From assembly GCA_015222795.1 (NCBI GenBank), contig JADFVY010000140.1, positions 1 through 6,222 on the forward strand: DNA of 6,222 nt. Direction: 5' to 3'. The notes under the pieces are model-generated. The model worked only from the letters and a program-made list of their open reading frames with translations. It was not told the DNA's origin and ran no database searches. The first letter of the stretch is position 1, and the number at the start of each line of letters is the position of its first letter. This document shows positions 1 to 5,563 of the stretch, in pieces. Source of the DNA: Pseudomonadota bacterium (GTDB taxonomy: Bacteria; Pseudomonadota; Alphaproteobacteria; UBA8366; JADFVY01). The position numbers and the translations under genes are program-made.

Positions 1-197
1 ATCATGCGCTCGAAGGCCTCGTCGCGCGCCTCGCTCAACAGTTCCGTGTAGCCTTTCAATTCGCCGCCGACGATGTTCTTCAGCCCTGCCATCAGGTCGC
101 GGCCGAAATGCTTGGCGCGAACCGTGCTGCCCTGGACGATGCCCAGATGTTCGCGGATGGCCTTGCCGGGTACGGTCTCCAGCGTTGATGTGATCAT
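1..197 (-). CDS. YbjQ/UPF0145 family protein, C-terminus cut by window edge
   Basis: The minus strand encodes 65 residues from ATG at 195-197 and runs off the left edge. It carries the family signature: an N-terminal TLETVPGK-like strand, a LGIVQGSTV segment (residues 18-26), FGRDLMAGLKNIVGG (31-45), then a GY-TELL-EARDEAFERM helix. This closely resembles the start of E. coli YbjQ, a family of about 100 residues, so roughly one third is missing. The family adopts a dodecin-like or heavy-metal-binding-type fold. Its cellular role is not established, and metal binding is only suggested by old domain names. A second in-frame ATG at 201-203 exists. The one at 197 is preferred because GGAG (reverse complement of 206-209) sits 8 bases before it and because family members begin MI-T. 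The gene is transcribed divergently from the glutathione transferase, so the two may share a regulatory region. Confidence 0.9.
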   Translation of the reverse strand, partial: MITSTLETVPGKAIREHLGIVQGSTVRAKHFGRDLMAGLKNIVGGELKGYTELLSEARDEAFERM

Positions 198-341
198 GTT
201 CATGTCTCCGGTTAGGTGCGATGGTGCGGCGATAGTCCTACAAAACTATACAACGTAAGGTTAACGGCCCCCGGTCCATCTTGCCCGCCAGGGCCCTTCA
301 TGCGATTAAGGGAGCCGGAATCAGTGGGAGAACCAACCAAG

Positions 342-971
342 ATGATCGATCTCTATACCTGGACCGTGCCGAACGGGCGCAAGATTTCCATTGCGCTGGA
401 AGAGATGGGCCTGGCCTATACCGCGCACGGCATCAATCTCGGCAAGGGCGAGCAGAAATTGCCCGATTATCTGAAGGTCAACCCGAACGGCAAGGTTCCC
501 GCGATCATCGACCACGATACCGGCGTCCGCATGATGGAATCCGGTGCGATCCTGCTTTATCTCGCGCAGAAGAGCGGCAAGCTGATGCCGACGGGCGACA
601 AATACTGGGAAGCCATGGAATGGCTGATGTGGCAGATGGGCGGGCTCGGGCCCATGCTGGGCCAGGTGCATCACTATAGCCATTACAACAAGGGCGTTTC
701 CGACTATGCGGAAGACCGCTATCGCGCCGAGATGGACCGGCTCTATGGCGTAATGGACGAGCGGCTGGAAACCCGTGAATTCATCGTCGACGATATCTCG
801 ATCGTCGATTGCGCCTGCTTCCCCTGGATCGCCCGCTGGGACTGGCAGGAGCAGGATCTCGACAAATTCCCCAATGTGAAGCGCTGGTTCCTGATGATGG
901 CCGCCCGCCCCGCCGTGCAGCGCGGCTATGTCGTCCCCAACGACAGCCAGACGATCCCGATACCGGATTGA
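342..971 (+). CDS. yfcG: YfcG-like Nu-class glutathione transferase / disulfide oxidoreductase
   Basis: This 209-residue cytosolic enzyme belongs to the glutathione transferase superfamily and is most like E. coli YfcG, a glutathione-dependent disulfide-bond reductase. The N-terminal thioredoxin-like domain (about 1-80) opens MIDLYTWTVPNGRK. It holds the Thr8/Asn11 region that replaces the usual catalytic Tyr/Ser/Cys, LGKGEQ (33-38), the cis-proline in KVPAI (P53) and the gamma-glutamyl-binding Glu67-Ser68. The helical C-terminal domain has the YfcG hallmark WQMGGLGPMLGQ (97-108) and the N-capping box SIVD (153-156). Length is close to YfcG (215). ATG 342 is chosen because YfcG also begins MIDLY; GGGAG at 326-330 lies 11 bases upstream. 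An in-frame GTG at 324, preceded by AAGGGAG (308-314) at 9 bases, would add six residues and cannot be excluded. A role in thiol redox or oxidative-stress defence is inferred from the family. Confidence 0.93.
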   Translation: MIDLYTWTVPNGRKISIALEEMGLAYTAHGINLGKGEQKLPDYLKVNPNGKVPAIIDHDTGVRMMESGAILLYLAQKSGKLMPTGDKYWEAMEWLMWQMGGLGPMLGQVHHYSHYNKGVSDYAEDRYRAEMDRLYGVMDERLETREFIVDDISIVDCACFPWIARWDWQEQDLDKFPNVKRWFLMMAARPAVQRGYVVPNDSQTIPIPD

Positions 972-993
972 GGGGCGTGGTTGCGCCGCTGTC

Positions 994-1893
994 TCAAGCT
1001 GAGTTCAGCGCCGCCCTGCGCCGCGTCTGCACCCATATGACGGCGCCGACGATCAGCGCGCCGCCCAGCAACTGTTCCATGCGCGGGGTGGCGCCGAACC
1101 ACATGGCGACCGACACGCCGACGACCGGGGTCAGGTTCATGAACATGGCGGAGGACTGCAGCCCGTTATGGCGGACCCCGTAATTCCACAGAAAAACAGC
1201 AATGGAGGCGCCACCCAGCGCCGACCATGCGACCAGTCCGACCTCGCGGAGATCCGGCATCGGCGGCGACGGTTGCGTATGACCCATGGCCATAAGCACC
1301 AGATATGCGGCGAACACCCACAAGCCGGCGGCCGGCACCGTCAGCCCCGTGATACGCAACTGCGACATTCCCCGCATCCAGCGCTGCGCCGCCAGCGAGT
1401 ACCAGGCCCAGCATCCGGCCGCGGCCATCAGAAGCGGTTCGCCGCCCTTGAACCCGATAGCGAGCCCGTCTTCCGACAGGTCCAGCATGGCCAGCGCGCC
1501 GCCCGCGAACGAGGCGAACAAGGCCGGCGTGATCCCGGGCGCCGGCGCCTCGCCGAATCCGAAGCGGGCGACCAGATTGGCGATGACCGGCGCCGCGGCC
1601 ATGATGGCGATCGCGGTCACCGTGTCGGAATAGATGATGCCGAAATTGAAAAAGGTCACGAAGCCCGCGATGCCGCCGCCCAGCCACAGAATTCGCCAAA
1701 CCGATACGTCGCGGGGCAGCAATGGCCCGGCCTCGGCCAGACGCAGCATCCCCAGCGACAGCGGAATCGCCAGGGCATAGCGCGCGACGTTTAGCGTGAA
1801 GGGGTCGTACTGGCGCAACAGCACGTCCAGCACCGGCAGCATCGAGCCCCAGAGCAGGACGGTTATCATCAATGCGGCGTTGGCCAGACCCAC
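994..1893 (-). CDS. EamA/DMT-superfamily transporter
   Basis: This is a 299-residue inner-membrane protein of the drug/metabolite transporter superfamily, with the typical length and about ten predicted membrane helices in two EamA repeats. Repeat one runs roughly 1-137: a start ALMITVLLWGSM, the YDPFTLNVARY segment at 29-39, and DTVTAIAIMAAAPVIANL at 90-107. Repeat two runs roughly 150-290 and has the recurrent SSAMFMNLTPVVGV segment (247-260) and a final helix ending VQTRRR, an inside-positive C-terminus. Members usually export amino acids, drugs or other small metabolites, and the substrate cannot be read here. The start is GTG at 1891-1893, supported by a GGGGAG ribosome site. The stop is 34 bases downstream of the binding-protein gene in the transcription direction, so co-transcription is plausible. 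The 3' end converges on the glutathione transferase with a 22-base gap and no strong terminator. Confidence 0.93.
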   Translation of the reverse strand: MGLANAALMITVLLWGSMLPVLDVLLRQYDPFTLNVARYALAIPLSLGMLRLAEAGPLLPRDVSVWRILWLGGGIAGFVTFFNFGIIYSDTVTAIAIMAAAPVIANLVARFGFGEAPAPGITPALFASFAGGALAMLDLSEDGLAIGFKGGEPLLMAAAGCWAWYSLAAQRWMRGMSQLRITGLTVPAAGLWVFAAYLVLMAMGHTQPSPPMPDLREVGLVAWSALGGASIAVFLWNYGVRHNGLQSSAMFMNLTPVVGVSVAMWFGATPRMEQLLGGALIVGAVIWVQTRRRAALNSA

Positions 1894-1899
1894 AGGCGT

Positions 1900-1905
1900 C
1901 TCCCC
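1900..1905 (-). promoter_or_regulatory. Ribosome binding site deciding the GTG start of the DMT transporter
   Basis: The minus strand reads GGGGAG here, followed by six bases and GTG at 1893-1891. The next in-frame ATG (MITVLL, residue 9) would lack such a site and would clip the start of the first membrane helix. The GTG start is therefore preferred. Confidence 0.7.
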
Positions 1906-1910
1906 GTTAT

Positions 1911-1926
1911 CGACCGGCGCCGGTCG
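1911..1926. repeat. Perfect 16-base palindrome between binding protein and transporter genes
   Basis: CGACCGGCGCCGGTCG is its own reverse complement. As RNA it would fold as a 6-bp stem with a 4-base loop. It begins one base after the stop codon of the substrate-binding protein gene and lies just upstream of the transporter's ribosome site. No T-tract follows on the minus strand (the next bases are ATAACGGGG), so it is not a classical terminator. It could be an intercistronic processing or stabilising hairpin, or a protein-binding dyad. The role is inferred only. Confidence 0.6.
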
Positions 1927-1927
1927 T

Positions 1928-3562
1928 TTAATTTGGCAGGTTCAGGAAACGGCTGGGATGGATGTCTTTTACATTGTCTACCCAGCCCGTGACCGTCGGG
2001 GCGACAAGGTTGCGCGAGGCGTGGTTGTATAGCGGGACGACGGGATATTGCGAGATGGCCCGCTGGTGCGCCCGGTACAGGCCGATCGCCCGTTCCCGCG
2101 GGTTGGGTTGTCCGTTGGCGGCCTTGAAAAGCCGGTCGAATTCCTTGTCGGCGAAGGCGCTGTAGTTGAACCGTTCCTTGTCGGACAGGAAGAGTTCCAG
2201 CACCGCCATCGGGTCGTCGAAATCGGCAATCCAGCCGGCCCTTGCAACATCGAAGTCACCGATCCCAAGGTCGCCGTAATGGACGTTGTAATGGCTGCCA
2301 TAGACGTCCGTTCGCACGCCGATTTTCTTCCACATCCCGGCGATCGCCTCGGCGATCACCTGGTGGGTCTCGCTGTTGTTGTAGTGCAGTGTGATGCGCA
2401 GGGAGTCACGCGCGCCGTAGCCTGAGTTATCCAGCAGATGCTTTGCTTTCGATCTTTTTTGCGACGGCGACAAGGGACGTTTGGGCGGGTAGGGGCTATC
2501 CCGATCGGGCTGCGCCGGCGCGCGCAAATTCGCCATGCCTTCGGGCAGCATGCCATCCGTCGGGATTTCGCCCCGGCCCAGCACATTCATGACCAGGCTG
2601 CGCGAATCGATTGCCAGGGCCAGGGCCTCGCGAACCTTTGGGTCGTCGAAGGGAGGGTTTTGCGTATTGAATACCAGATAATCGGTGGTCAGGGTCGGAT
2701 GCAGCCGGACTATTTCGGGCGCCGTTTCCATAAGGCCGGCGATCCGGTCGCGCGGAATTCCCGACAGAATAACCAGCTCGCCGGAAAAGAATCTTTCCAG
2801 GGCGACCTCTCCATGTTCCACGATGTCATAGAAGATATTGTCGAGATTTACCGAGGCCGGATCGTAAAACCCCCAGTTTTTCCGCAATTTGACATGGCGT
2901 CCGGGCAGCCATTCGCCAAGAATATAGGCGCCGTTGCTAACCAATCGGCCCGGCCGTGTCCAACTGTCGGGGCCTCGCTCTATCAGGTCCTTGCGCAGCG
3001 GAAAGGCTGACGGATGGCTCAGCAGCGACAGAAAATACGGCGTCGGTTTCTCCAGGTCGAAAACCAGCGTGCGTTTGTTCCTGGCTTTCACGCCCAGCGT
3101 CGCCAAATCGCCGGCCTTGCTTGCATGCAGGGCCCGGGCCCCGGTAATTGGGTAAAACATCGAGGCGAATGGCGCAGATGACTGGGGCGCCAGCAACCGC
3201 TGGAAGGCATAGACGAAATCGCCGGCCACCAAAGGCCGGTTGTCCGACCATTTCAGGTCGTCCCGCAGTTTGAATACCCACTGCCGGCCGTCCTTTGCGG
3301 TGGTCCAGCTCTCCGCGGCGCCGGGTTGTGGCTGACCGGCGGCATCATCGACAACCAGCCCCACGAACAGGTCGGTCAGGATCGCCCGCTCCGCCGCATG
3401 GAAGGCGTATTGCGGGTCCAACTGTTCCGGCCCTTCCATGACGCCGCGATGCAGGTCACGCTCGATAATCTGGGCATTGGCCGGCCCGGCGGCGACCGCG
3501 AAAGCGGTGGCGGCGAGGATGATATATCCTGTTAATCCGTTGATGGTGAGTAGTTTAGGCAA
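1928..3562 (-). CDS. Oligopeptide-type ABC transporter substrate-binding protein (SBP family 5)
   Basis: This 544-residue periplasmic protein is related to OppA. A Sec signal peptide is clear: a short basic start (MPKLL), a hydrophobic stretch at about 11-25 and an ANA cleavage site after residue 30. There is no lipobox cysteine. The family-5 binding fold follows, with AESWTTAKDGRQWVFKLR (83-100), WSDNRPLVAGDFVYAFQRLL (105-124), SNGAYILGEW (209-218), the FNTQNPPFDDPKVREAL hinge segment (298-314) and ARAGWIADFDDP (440-451). Asp447 in GW-IAD aligns by motif with OppA Asp419, which holds the peptide's amino terminus, so a peptide ligand is likely but not certain. The only usable start is TTG at 3560-3562. 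An in-frame TAA lies six codons upstream (3578-3580), no ATG or GTG falls between it and the signal peptide, and the ribosome site is weak. No permease or ATPase gene is in the window. A DMT transporter follows 34 bases downstream. Confidence 0.93.
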   Translation of the reverse strand: MPKLLTINGLTGYIILAATAFAVAAGPANAQIIERDLHRGVMEGPEQLDPQYAFHAAERAILTDLFVGLVVDDAAGQPQPGAAESWTTAKDGRQWVFKLRDDLKWSDNRPLVAGDFVYAFQRLLAPQSSAPFASMFYPITGARALHASKAGDLATLGVKARNKRTLVFDLEKPTPYFLSLLSHPSAFPLRKDLIERGPDSWTRPGRLVSNGAYILGEWLPGRHVKLRKNWGFYDPASVNLDNIFYDIVEHGEVALERFFSGELVILSGIPRDRIAGLMETAPEIVRLHPTLTTDYLVFNTQNPPFDDPKVREALALAIDSRSLVMNVLGRGEIPTDGMLPEGMANLRAPAQPDRDSPYPPKRPLSPSQKRSKAKHLLDNSGYGARDSLRITLHYNNSETHQVIAEAIAGMWKKIGVRTDVYGSHYNVHYGDLGIGDFDVARAGWIADFDDPMAVLELFLSDKERFNYSAFADKEFDRLFKAANGQPNPRERAIGLYRAHQRAISQYPVVPLYNHASRNLVAPTVTGWVDNVKDIHPSRFLNLPN

Positions 3563-3764
3563 TGTGCCGCACCGTTCTTATTGCATTCATTCAACGCCGA
3601 ACCCTAGCCGCCGCGAAGGTTTGCCGCAAGCCGATTTATGCTGGATTTCCCGGTTCGGCAGGCGCCAGGATTCTCACGGAATATTGAATGGACGCAGGCG
3701 AATTCGTTAACACTTGCATGTCAAAACATTCACAAATTCAACAGGCAAATTTTGCGAGGGGAAA
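3563..3764. promoter_or_regulatory. Divergent intergenic region with probable promoters for both flanking genes
   Basis: These 202 bases separate the start of the minus-strand binding-protein gene from that of the plus-strand membrane protein, so at least one promoter per direction is expected. The best minus-strand candidate is weak: TTGCGG (3629-3624), a 17-base spacer and TAGGGT (3606-3601), with three matches to consensus in each box. An 8-base inverted repeat, GCCGAACC (3596-3603) and GGTTCGGC (3652-3659), flanks that candidate and could be chance or a spaced operator. Bases 3665-3764 are noticeably more AT-rich. They include TTGCAT at 3714-3719 and a short GCAAATTTTGC dyad (3745-3755) directly before the ribosome site of the plus gene. 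No convincing -10 box was found for the plus direction. Confidence 0.4.
3756..3761 (+). promoter_or_regulatory. Ribosome binding site deciding the start of the 385-residue membrane protein
   Basis: GAGGGG lies three bases before ATG 3765. This favours the ATG over the upstream in-frame TTG at 3714, which would add 17 residues of polar sequence with no Shine-Dalgarno motif of similar quality. Confidence 0.6.
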
Positions 3765-4922
3765 ATGGCGGTTAACATAAATGTGGGTGGCGGTCGTGGC
3801 CATGGTCGTGGGCGGCGGTGGTGGATCGACCTGTCCTCGCCGCCGGTCGAGGCGCATCAGACCGACAGCAAGGCAGGCGGCGTATTTTTGATTCTGTTTG
3901 CGCTGGCCTGGGGCGGATTTTCGACCGTGGGTCTGGTTTCGAAGCTCCAATCCGATGATGTCGGGCCGGAACTGCTCATCTTCCTCATTTTCCCGATTAT
4001 CGGGATCGGGATGCTGCTGTTTGGCATTCACGGTCTTCTGTGGCGCCGCACCATTGCCTTCGACGGGCAGACCTTCACCGTCACCGAAAGCGGCCTGAAA
4101 GGCGCAAAAAGCTGGACCCAGCCCCTTTCGGCCTATGAGGGGGTGATGCAAAGCACTGAACGCGTAAGGACCAAAAACAGCAGCTATACGCTCTATAAGA
4201 TCGACCTGGTTCATCCCGACCCCGACTACAAGGTCAACCTGTATACAAACACCACCGAGTCGGGGTTTCGGGGAAAATGGGAAGCCTATGCCCGCGATCT
4301 GAACCTGCCGGCATTCGAACAAGGCGAGGGCGGCATGGTCCGCCGCGCCGCCGCCGATCTGGATAAATCGGTGGGCGAACTGATCCGCGAGGGGAAGGTC
4401 GAGATCGACTACGACACGCTGTCTCAGCCAGCCGAGGGGGTGGCGGTGGATATCGAAGGCGATACCATTGCGATTACCCGGACCGGGCCAACGAATACCT
4501 GGTGGGGGTCGTTGATCGCGGTACTGTTCCCGCTGATTTTTGTCGGCGTCGGGTTTTTTGCACCCGATCTCCCCCTGTTCGGCCGCGTTATTTTCGGCGG
4601 CATGGGACTGCTGTTCGAACTGCTGTTCGTGATCGGTGTGTATCAGGATCTAACCACCCGGGTCAGGTTGCGGATCGGGCCGGATGGTGTGCGCCTCGTC
4701 AAGGTCGGTGGCGGTGGAGAGAGCAAGGGCAAATTCATTCCGGCCGCCGAGATCGAGGCGGTTACCCTGAACGGCAAGGACAATGAATTGCGCCCGGCGC
4801 TAGTCATTTCCAGCGATCGCAAAACTCTGCGCTTCGGCGCCGGCCTGCCGCGGACGACGCTGGAATTCGCCATGAACACCTTGTTGGCCAAGGTAGCGGA
4901 GACCGACCGATATCGGCGGTGA
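3765..4922 (+). CDS. Hypothetical four-helix membrane protein with two repeated TM-hairpin + beta-domain modules
   Basis: I do not recognise a named family. The 385-residue product starts with a glycine/arginine-rich tail (VNINVGGGRGHGRGRRWW, 3-20). A membrane hairpin follows (about 38-60 and 70-92, with a short acidic loop LQSDDVGPE) and then RR, which predicts a cytosolic domain. Residues 96-185 look beta-rich and end in a helix (WEAYARDLNL). After a polar linker (190-245) there is a second membrane hairpin (about 249-266 and 272-293). A second beta-rich domain with a C-terminal helix (298-380, LEFAMNTLLAKVAE) closes the protein. The two soluble parts align in outline (WTQPLSAYEGV with FIPAAEIEAV; a strand, a turn, then a long helix). 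This suggests an internal duplication reminiscent of membrane-tethered PH-like domains, which is inference. The gene appears monocistronic: a divergent spacer lies upstream and an intrinsic terminator begins 30 bases after the stop. Confidence 0.88.
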   Translation: MAVNINVGGGRGHGRGRRWWIDLSSPPVEAHQTDSKAGGVFLILFALAWGGFSTVGLVSKLQSDDVGPELLIFLIFPIIGIGMLLFGIHGLLWRRTIAFDGQTFTVTESGLKGAKSWTQPLSAYEGVMQSTERVRTKNSSYTLYKIDLVHPDPDYKVNLYTNTTESGFRGKWEAYARDLNLPAFEQGEGGMVRRAAADLDKSVGELIREGKVEIDYDTLSQPAEGVAVDIEGDTIAITRTGPTNTWWGSLIAVLFPLIFVGVGFFAPDLPLFGRVIFGGMGLLFELLFVIGVYQDLTTRVRLRIGPDGVRLVKVGGGGESKGKFIPAAEIEAVTLNGKDNELRPALVISSDRKTLRFGAGLPRTTLEFAMNTLLAKVAETDRYRR

Positions 4923-4952
4923 CGTATGCCTGATACAGACCACTAGATAACA

Positions 4953-4977
4953 AAAGGGCCTCCGTCAGAGGCCCTTT
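4953..4977. terminator. Bidirectional intrinsic terminator
   Basis: AAAGGGCCTC (4953-4962) and GAGGCCCTTT (4968-4977) form a perfect 10-bp stem with the five-base loop CGTCA. In the plus direction it ends the membrane-protein transcript 30 bases after its stop, with only a short T run (TTTCATCTT). Read on the minus strand the tail is better (TTTTGTTATCT). It can therefore also end transcripts coming from the DUF465 side. Confidence 0.88.
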
Positions 4978-4987
4978 CATCTTAACT

Positions 4988-5016
4988 GCCGGGTATACCG
5001 GCGGCGATGTTATCGC
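4988..5016. repeat. Two small adjacent inverted repeats
   Basis: GCCGG/CCGGC (4988-4992, 4998-5002; loop GTATA) is followed at once by GCGAT/ATCGC (5004-5008, 5012-5016; loop GTT). Each is only a 5-bp stem and could be chance alone. They sit between the terminator and the large inverted repeat at 5027, so they add to a strongly self-complementary stretch. Confidence 0.4.
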
Positions 5017-5026
5017 GCTTCCTTCG

Positions 5027-5055
5027 GCGGAATTCCCGTGCGATGGGAATTCCGC
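5027..5055. repeat. Perfect 11-bp inverted repeat with 7-base loop
   Basis: GCGGAATTCCC (5027-5037) pairs without mismatch with GGGAATTCCGC (5045-5055) around GTGCGAT. There is no T-tract on either side, so this is not a standard terminator. It lies about 80 bases downstream of the DUF465 stop, in what would be that transcript's 3' untranslated region, and beyond the terminator of the plus-strand gene. Possible roles include an mRNA 3' stabilising hairpin, part of a small RNA, a palindromic repeat of a dispersed family, or an operator dyad. None can be chosen from this window. Confidence 0.75.
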
Positions 5056-5136
5056 ATCCGCTTGACTTCGCGCCGATGGTTCGCTCTTGCCGGCAAACCA
5101 CCAGCTGAATGGCCGGGTGGACTGCTCCCGATCCGG

Positions 5137-5304
5137 TCAGGGATGGCTCAGGCGTTCGATTTCGTCTTTGAGCGCCAGTTTCTTACGTTTGAGGTCGTGG
5201 ACGGCTATGTTGTCGGGTAAGGGGCGTCTCTCCTCCACCTCGAGGCTCTGTTCGAGGTTATTTTTTTTGTCCTGCAGCGTCTTTACGCGATCCTCAAGCG
5301 ACAT
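5137..5304 (-). CDS. YdcH/DUF465 family small coiled-coil protein
   Basis: This 55-residue protein starts MSLEDRVKTLQDKK and matches the DUF465 pattern: a first helix with heptad leucines (3-22), an acidic turn VEERRPLPDN (23-32) containing the characteristic RP-PD, and a second basic/acidic helix (33-52) rich in K, R, D and E with LKRKKLALKDEIERL. The length is normal for the family. These proteins are predicted to form short antiparallel coiled coils, and their function is not known. The start is well supported by AAAGGGAG (reverse complement of 5312-5319), which ends seven bases before the ATG. A possible small gene ends 18 bases upstream on the same strand, which would put both in one operon with the TIGR02444 gene. 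Downstream, the minus-strand transcript meets a large inverted repeat and then the shared terminator at 4953-4977. Confidence 0.92.
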   Translation of the reverse strand: MSLEDRVKTLQDKKNNLEQSLEVEERRPLPDNIAVHDLKRKKLALKDEIERLSHP

Positions 5305-5311
5305 GGTGTCA

Positions 5312-5319
5312 CTCCCTTT
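5312..5319 (-). promoter_or_regulatory. Strong ribosome binding site of the DUF465 gene
   Basis: The minus strand reads AAAGGGAG, seven bases before the ATG at 5304-5302. It lies in the 18-base gap after the stop codon of the candidate small ORF. Confidence 0.75.
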
Positions 5320-5322
5320 CAG

Positions 5323-5502
5323 TTAGTGGTCAAACTCCTTTAACTCAACTCCATGCCTCGCCAGTCCCGGAACCACCGCGCCGCGCCGCAACAGCGGCCC
5401 GCGCACAAATGATTCCGCGGCGAAGTTGACCTTCGCCGTTGGGGTGCCCCAACGGGCATCCGATTTTGGGTGGGTTATACAGATGTCGGCCAGATACGAC
5501 AT
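5323..5502 (-). CDS. Candidate small protein upstream of DUF465, unrecognised
   Basis: A 59-residue frame runs from ATG 5502 to TAA at 5323-5325. A GTG at 5530-5532 would extend it to 69 residues. I do not recognise the sequence. It begins MSYLADICITHPKS and has a basic, hydrophobic C-terminal half (KVNFAAESFVRGPLLRRGAV and beyond) that ends KEFDH. Coding support comes from composition: by hand count about 63%, 49% and 69% G+C at codon positions 1, 2 and 3, the pattern expected of genes in a GC-rich genome. The stop lies 18 bases before the DUF465 start. Against it, neither start has a clear Shine-Dalgarno motif, and two perfect inverted repeats fall inside the frame. A degraded gene or a leader region is the alternative. 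There are no signal-peptide or membrane features. Confidence 0.4.
   Translation of the reverse strand: MSYLADICITHPKSDARWGTPTAKVNFAAESFVRGPLLRRGAVVPGLARHGVELKEFDH
5419..5437. repeat. 7-bp inverted repeat, 5-base loop
   Basis: GGCGAAG (5419-5425) and CTTCGCC (5431-5437) pair perfectly around TTGAC. The repeat overlaps the next one by two bases and has no T-tract on either strand. Confidence 0.5.
5436..5455. repeat. Perfect 9-bp inverted repeat with 2-base centre
   Basis: CCGTTGGGG (5436-5444) and CCCCAACGG (5447-5455) are exact reverse complements around TG, and would fold as an 8-bp stem with a GTGC loop. Because 5436-5437 also belong to the preceding inverted repeat, the two hairpins compete for those bases. 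The site falls inside the candidate small ORF between the TIGR02444 and DUF465 genes. An operator-like dyad or an RNA structure is possible; the function is unknown. Confidence 0.6.
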
Positions 5503-5563
5503 TGACGCTGATGTTACATTTTTTTTGCCCACCTGTCATCAGGCAAGCGATCACTTTTTCCAA

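Noticed and set aside
1168..1794. Long plus-strand frame opposite the DMT transporter.
   Set aside because: The product is arginine/glutamine/histidine-rich without domains. This is the usual mirror of a GC-rich membrane-protein gene on the other strand, whose EamA features are clear.
2438..3010. Plus-strand frame of 190 codons opposite the binding-protein gene.
   Set aside because: It is a shadow of the well-supported minus-strand SBP family 5 gene. It has no ribosome site and no recognisable motif.
5062..5090. TTGACT at 5062-5067 as a plus-strand -35 box.
   Set aside because: No acceptable -10 hexamer occurs 16-18 bases downstream, and no plus-strand gene follows.
4982..5100. A minus-strand frame of about 39 codons (GTG start, ending TAA at 4982-4984) between DUF465 and the terminator.
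   Set aside because: There is no ribosome site. The frame overlaps the perfect 11-bp inverted repeat, its third-position GC is only moderate (about 64%), and it resembles no family. It is more likely 3' untranslated sequence.
5519..5526. Run of eight T on the plus strand, as in a terminator.
   Set aside because: No stable stem precedes it on the plus strand (only a distant 5-bp TGTCG/CGACA), and no plus-strand gene ends there. On the minus strand it is an A-run, which does not terminate transcription.
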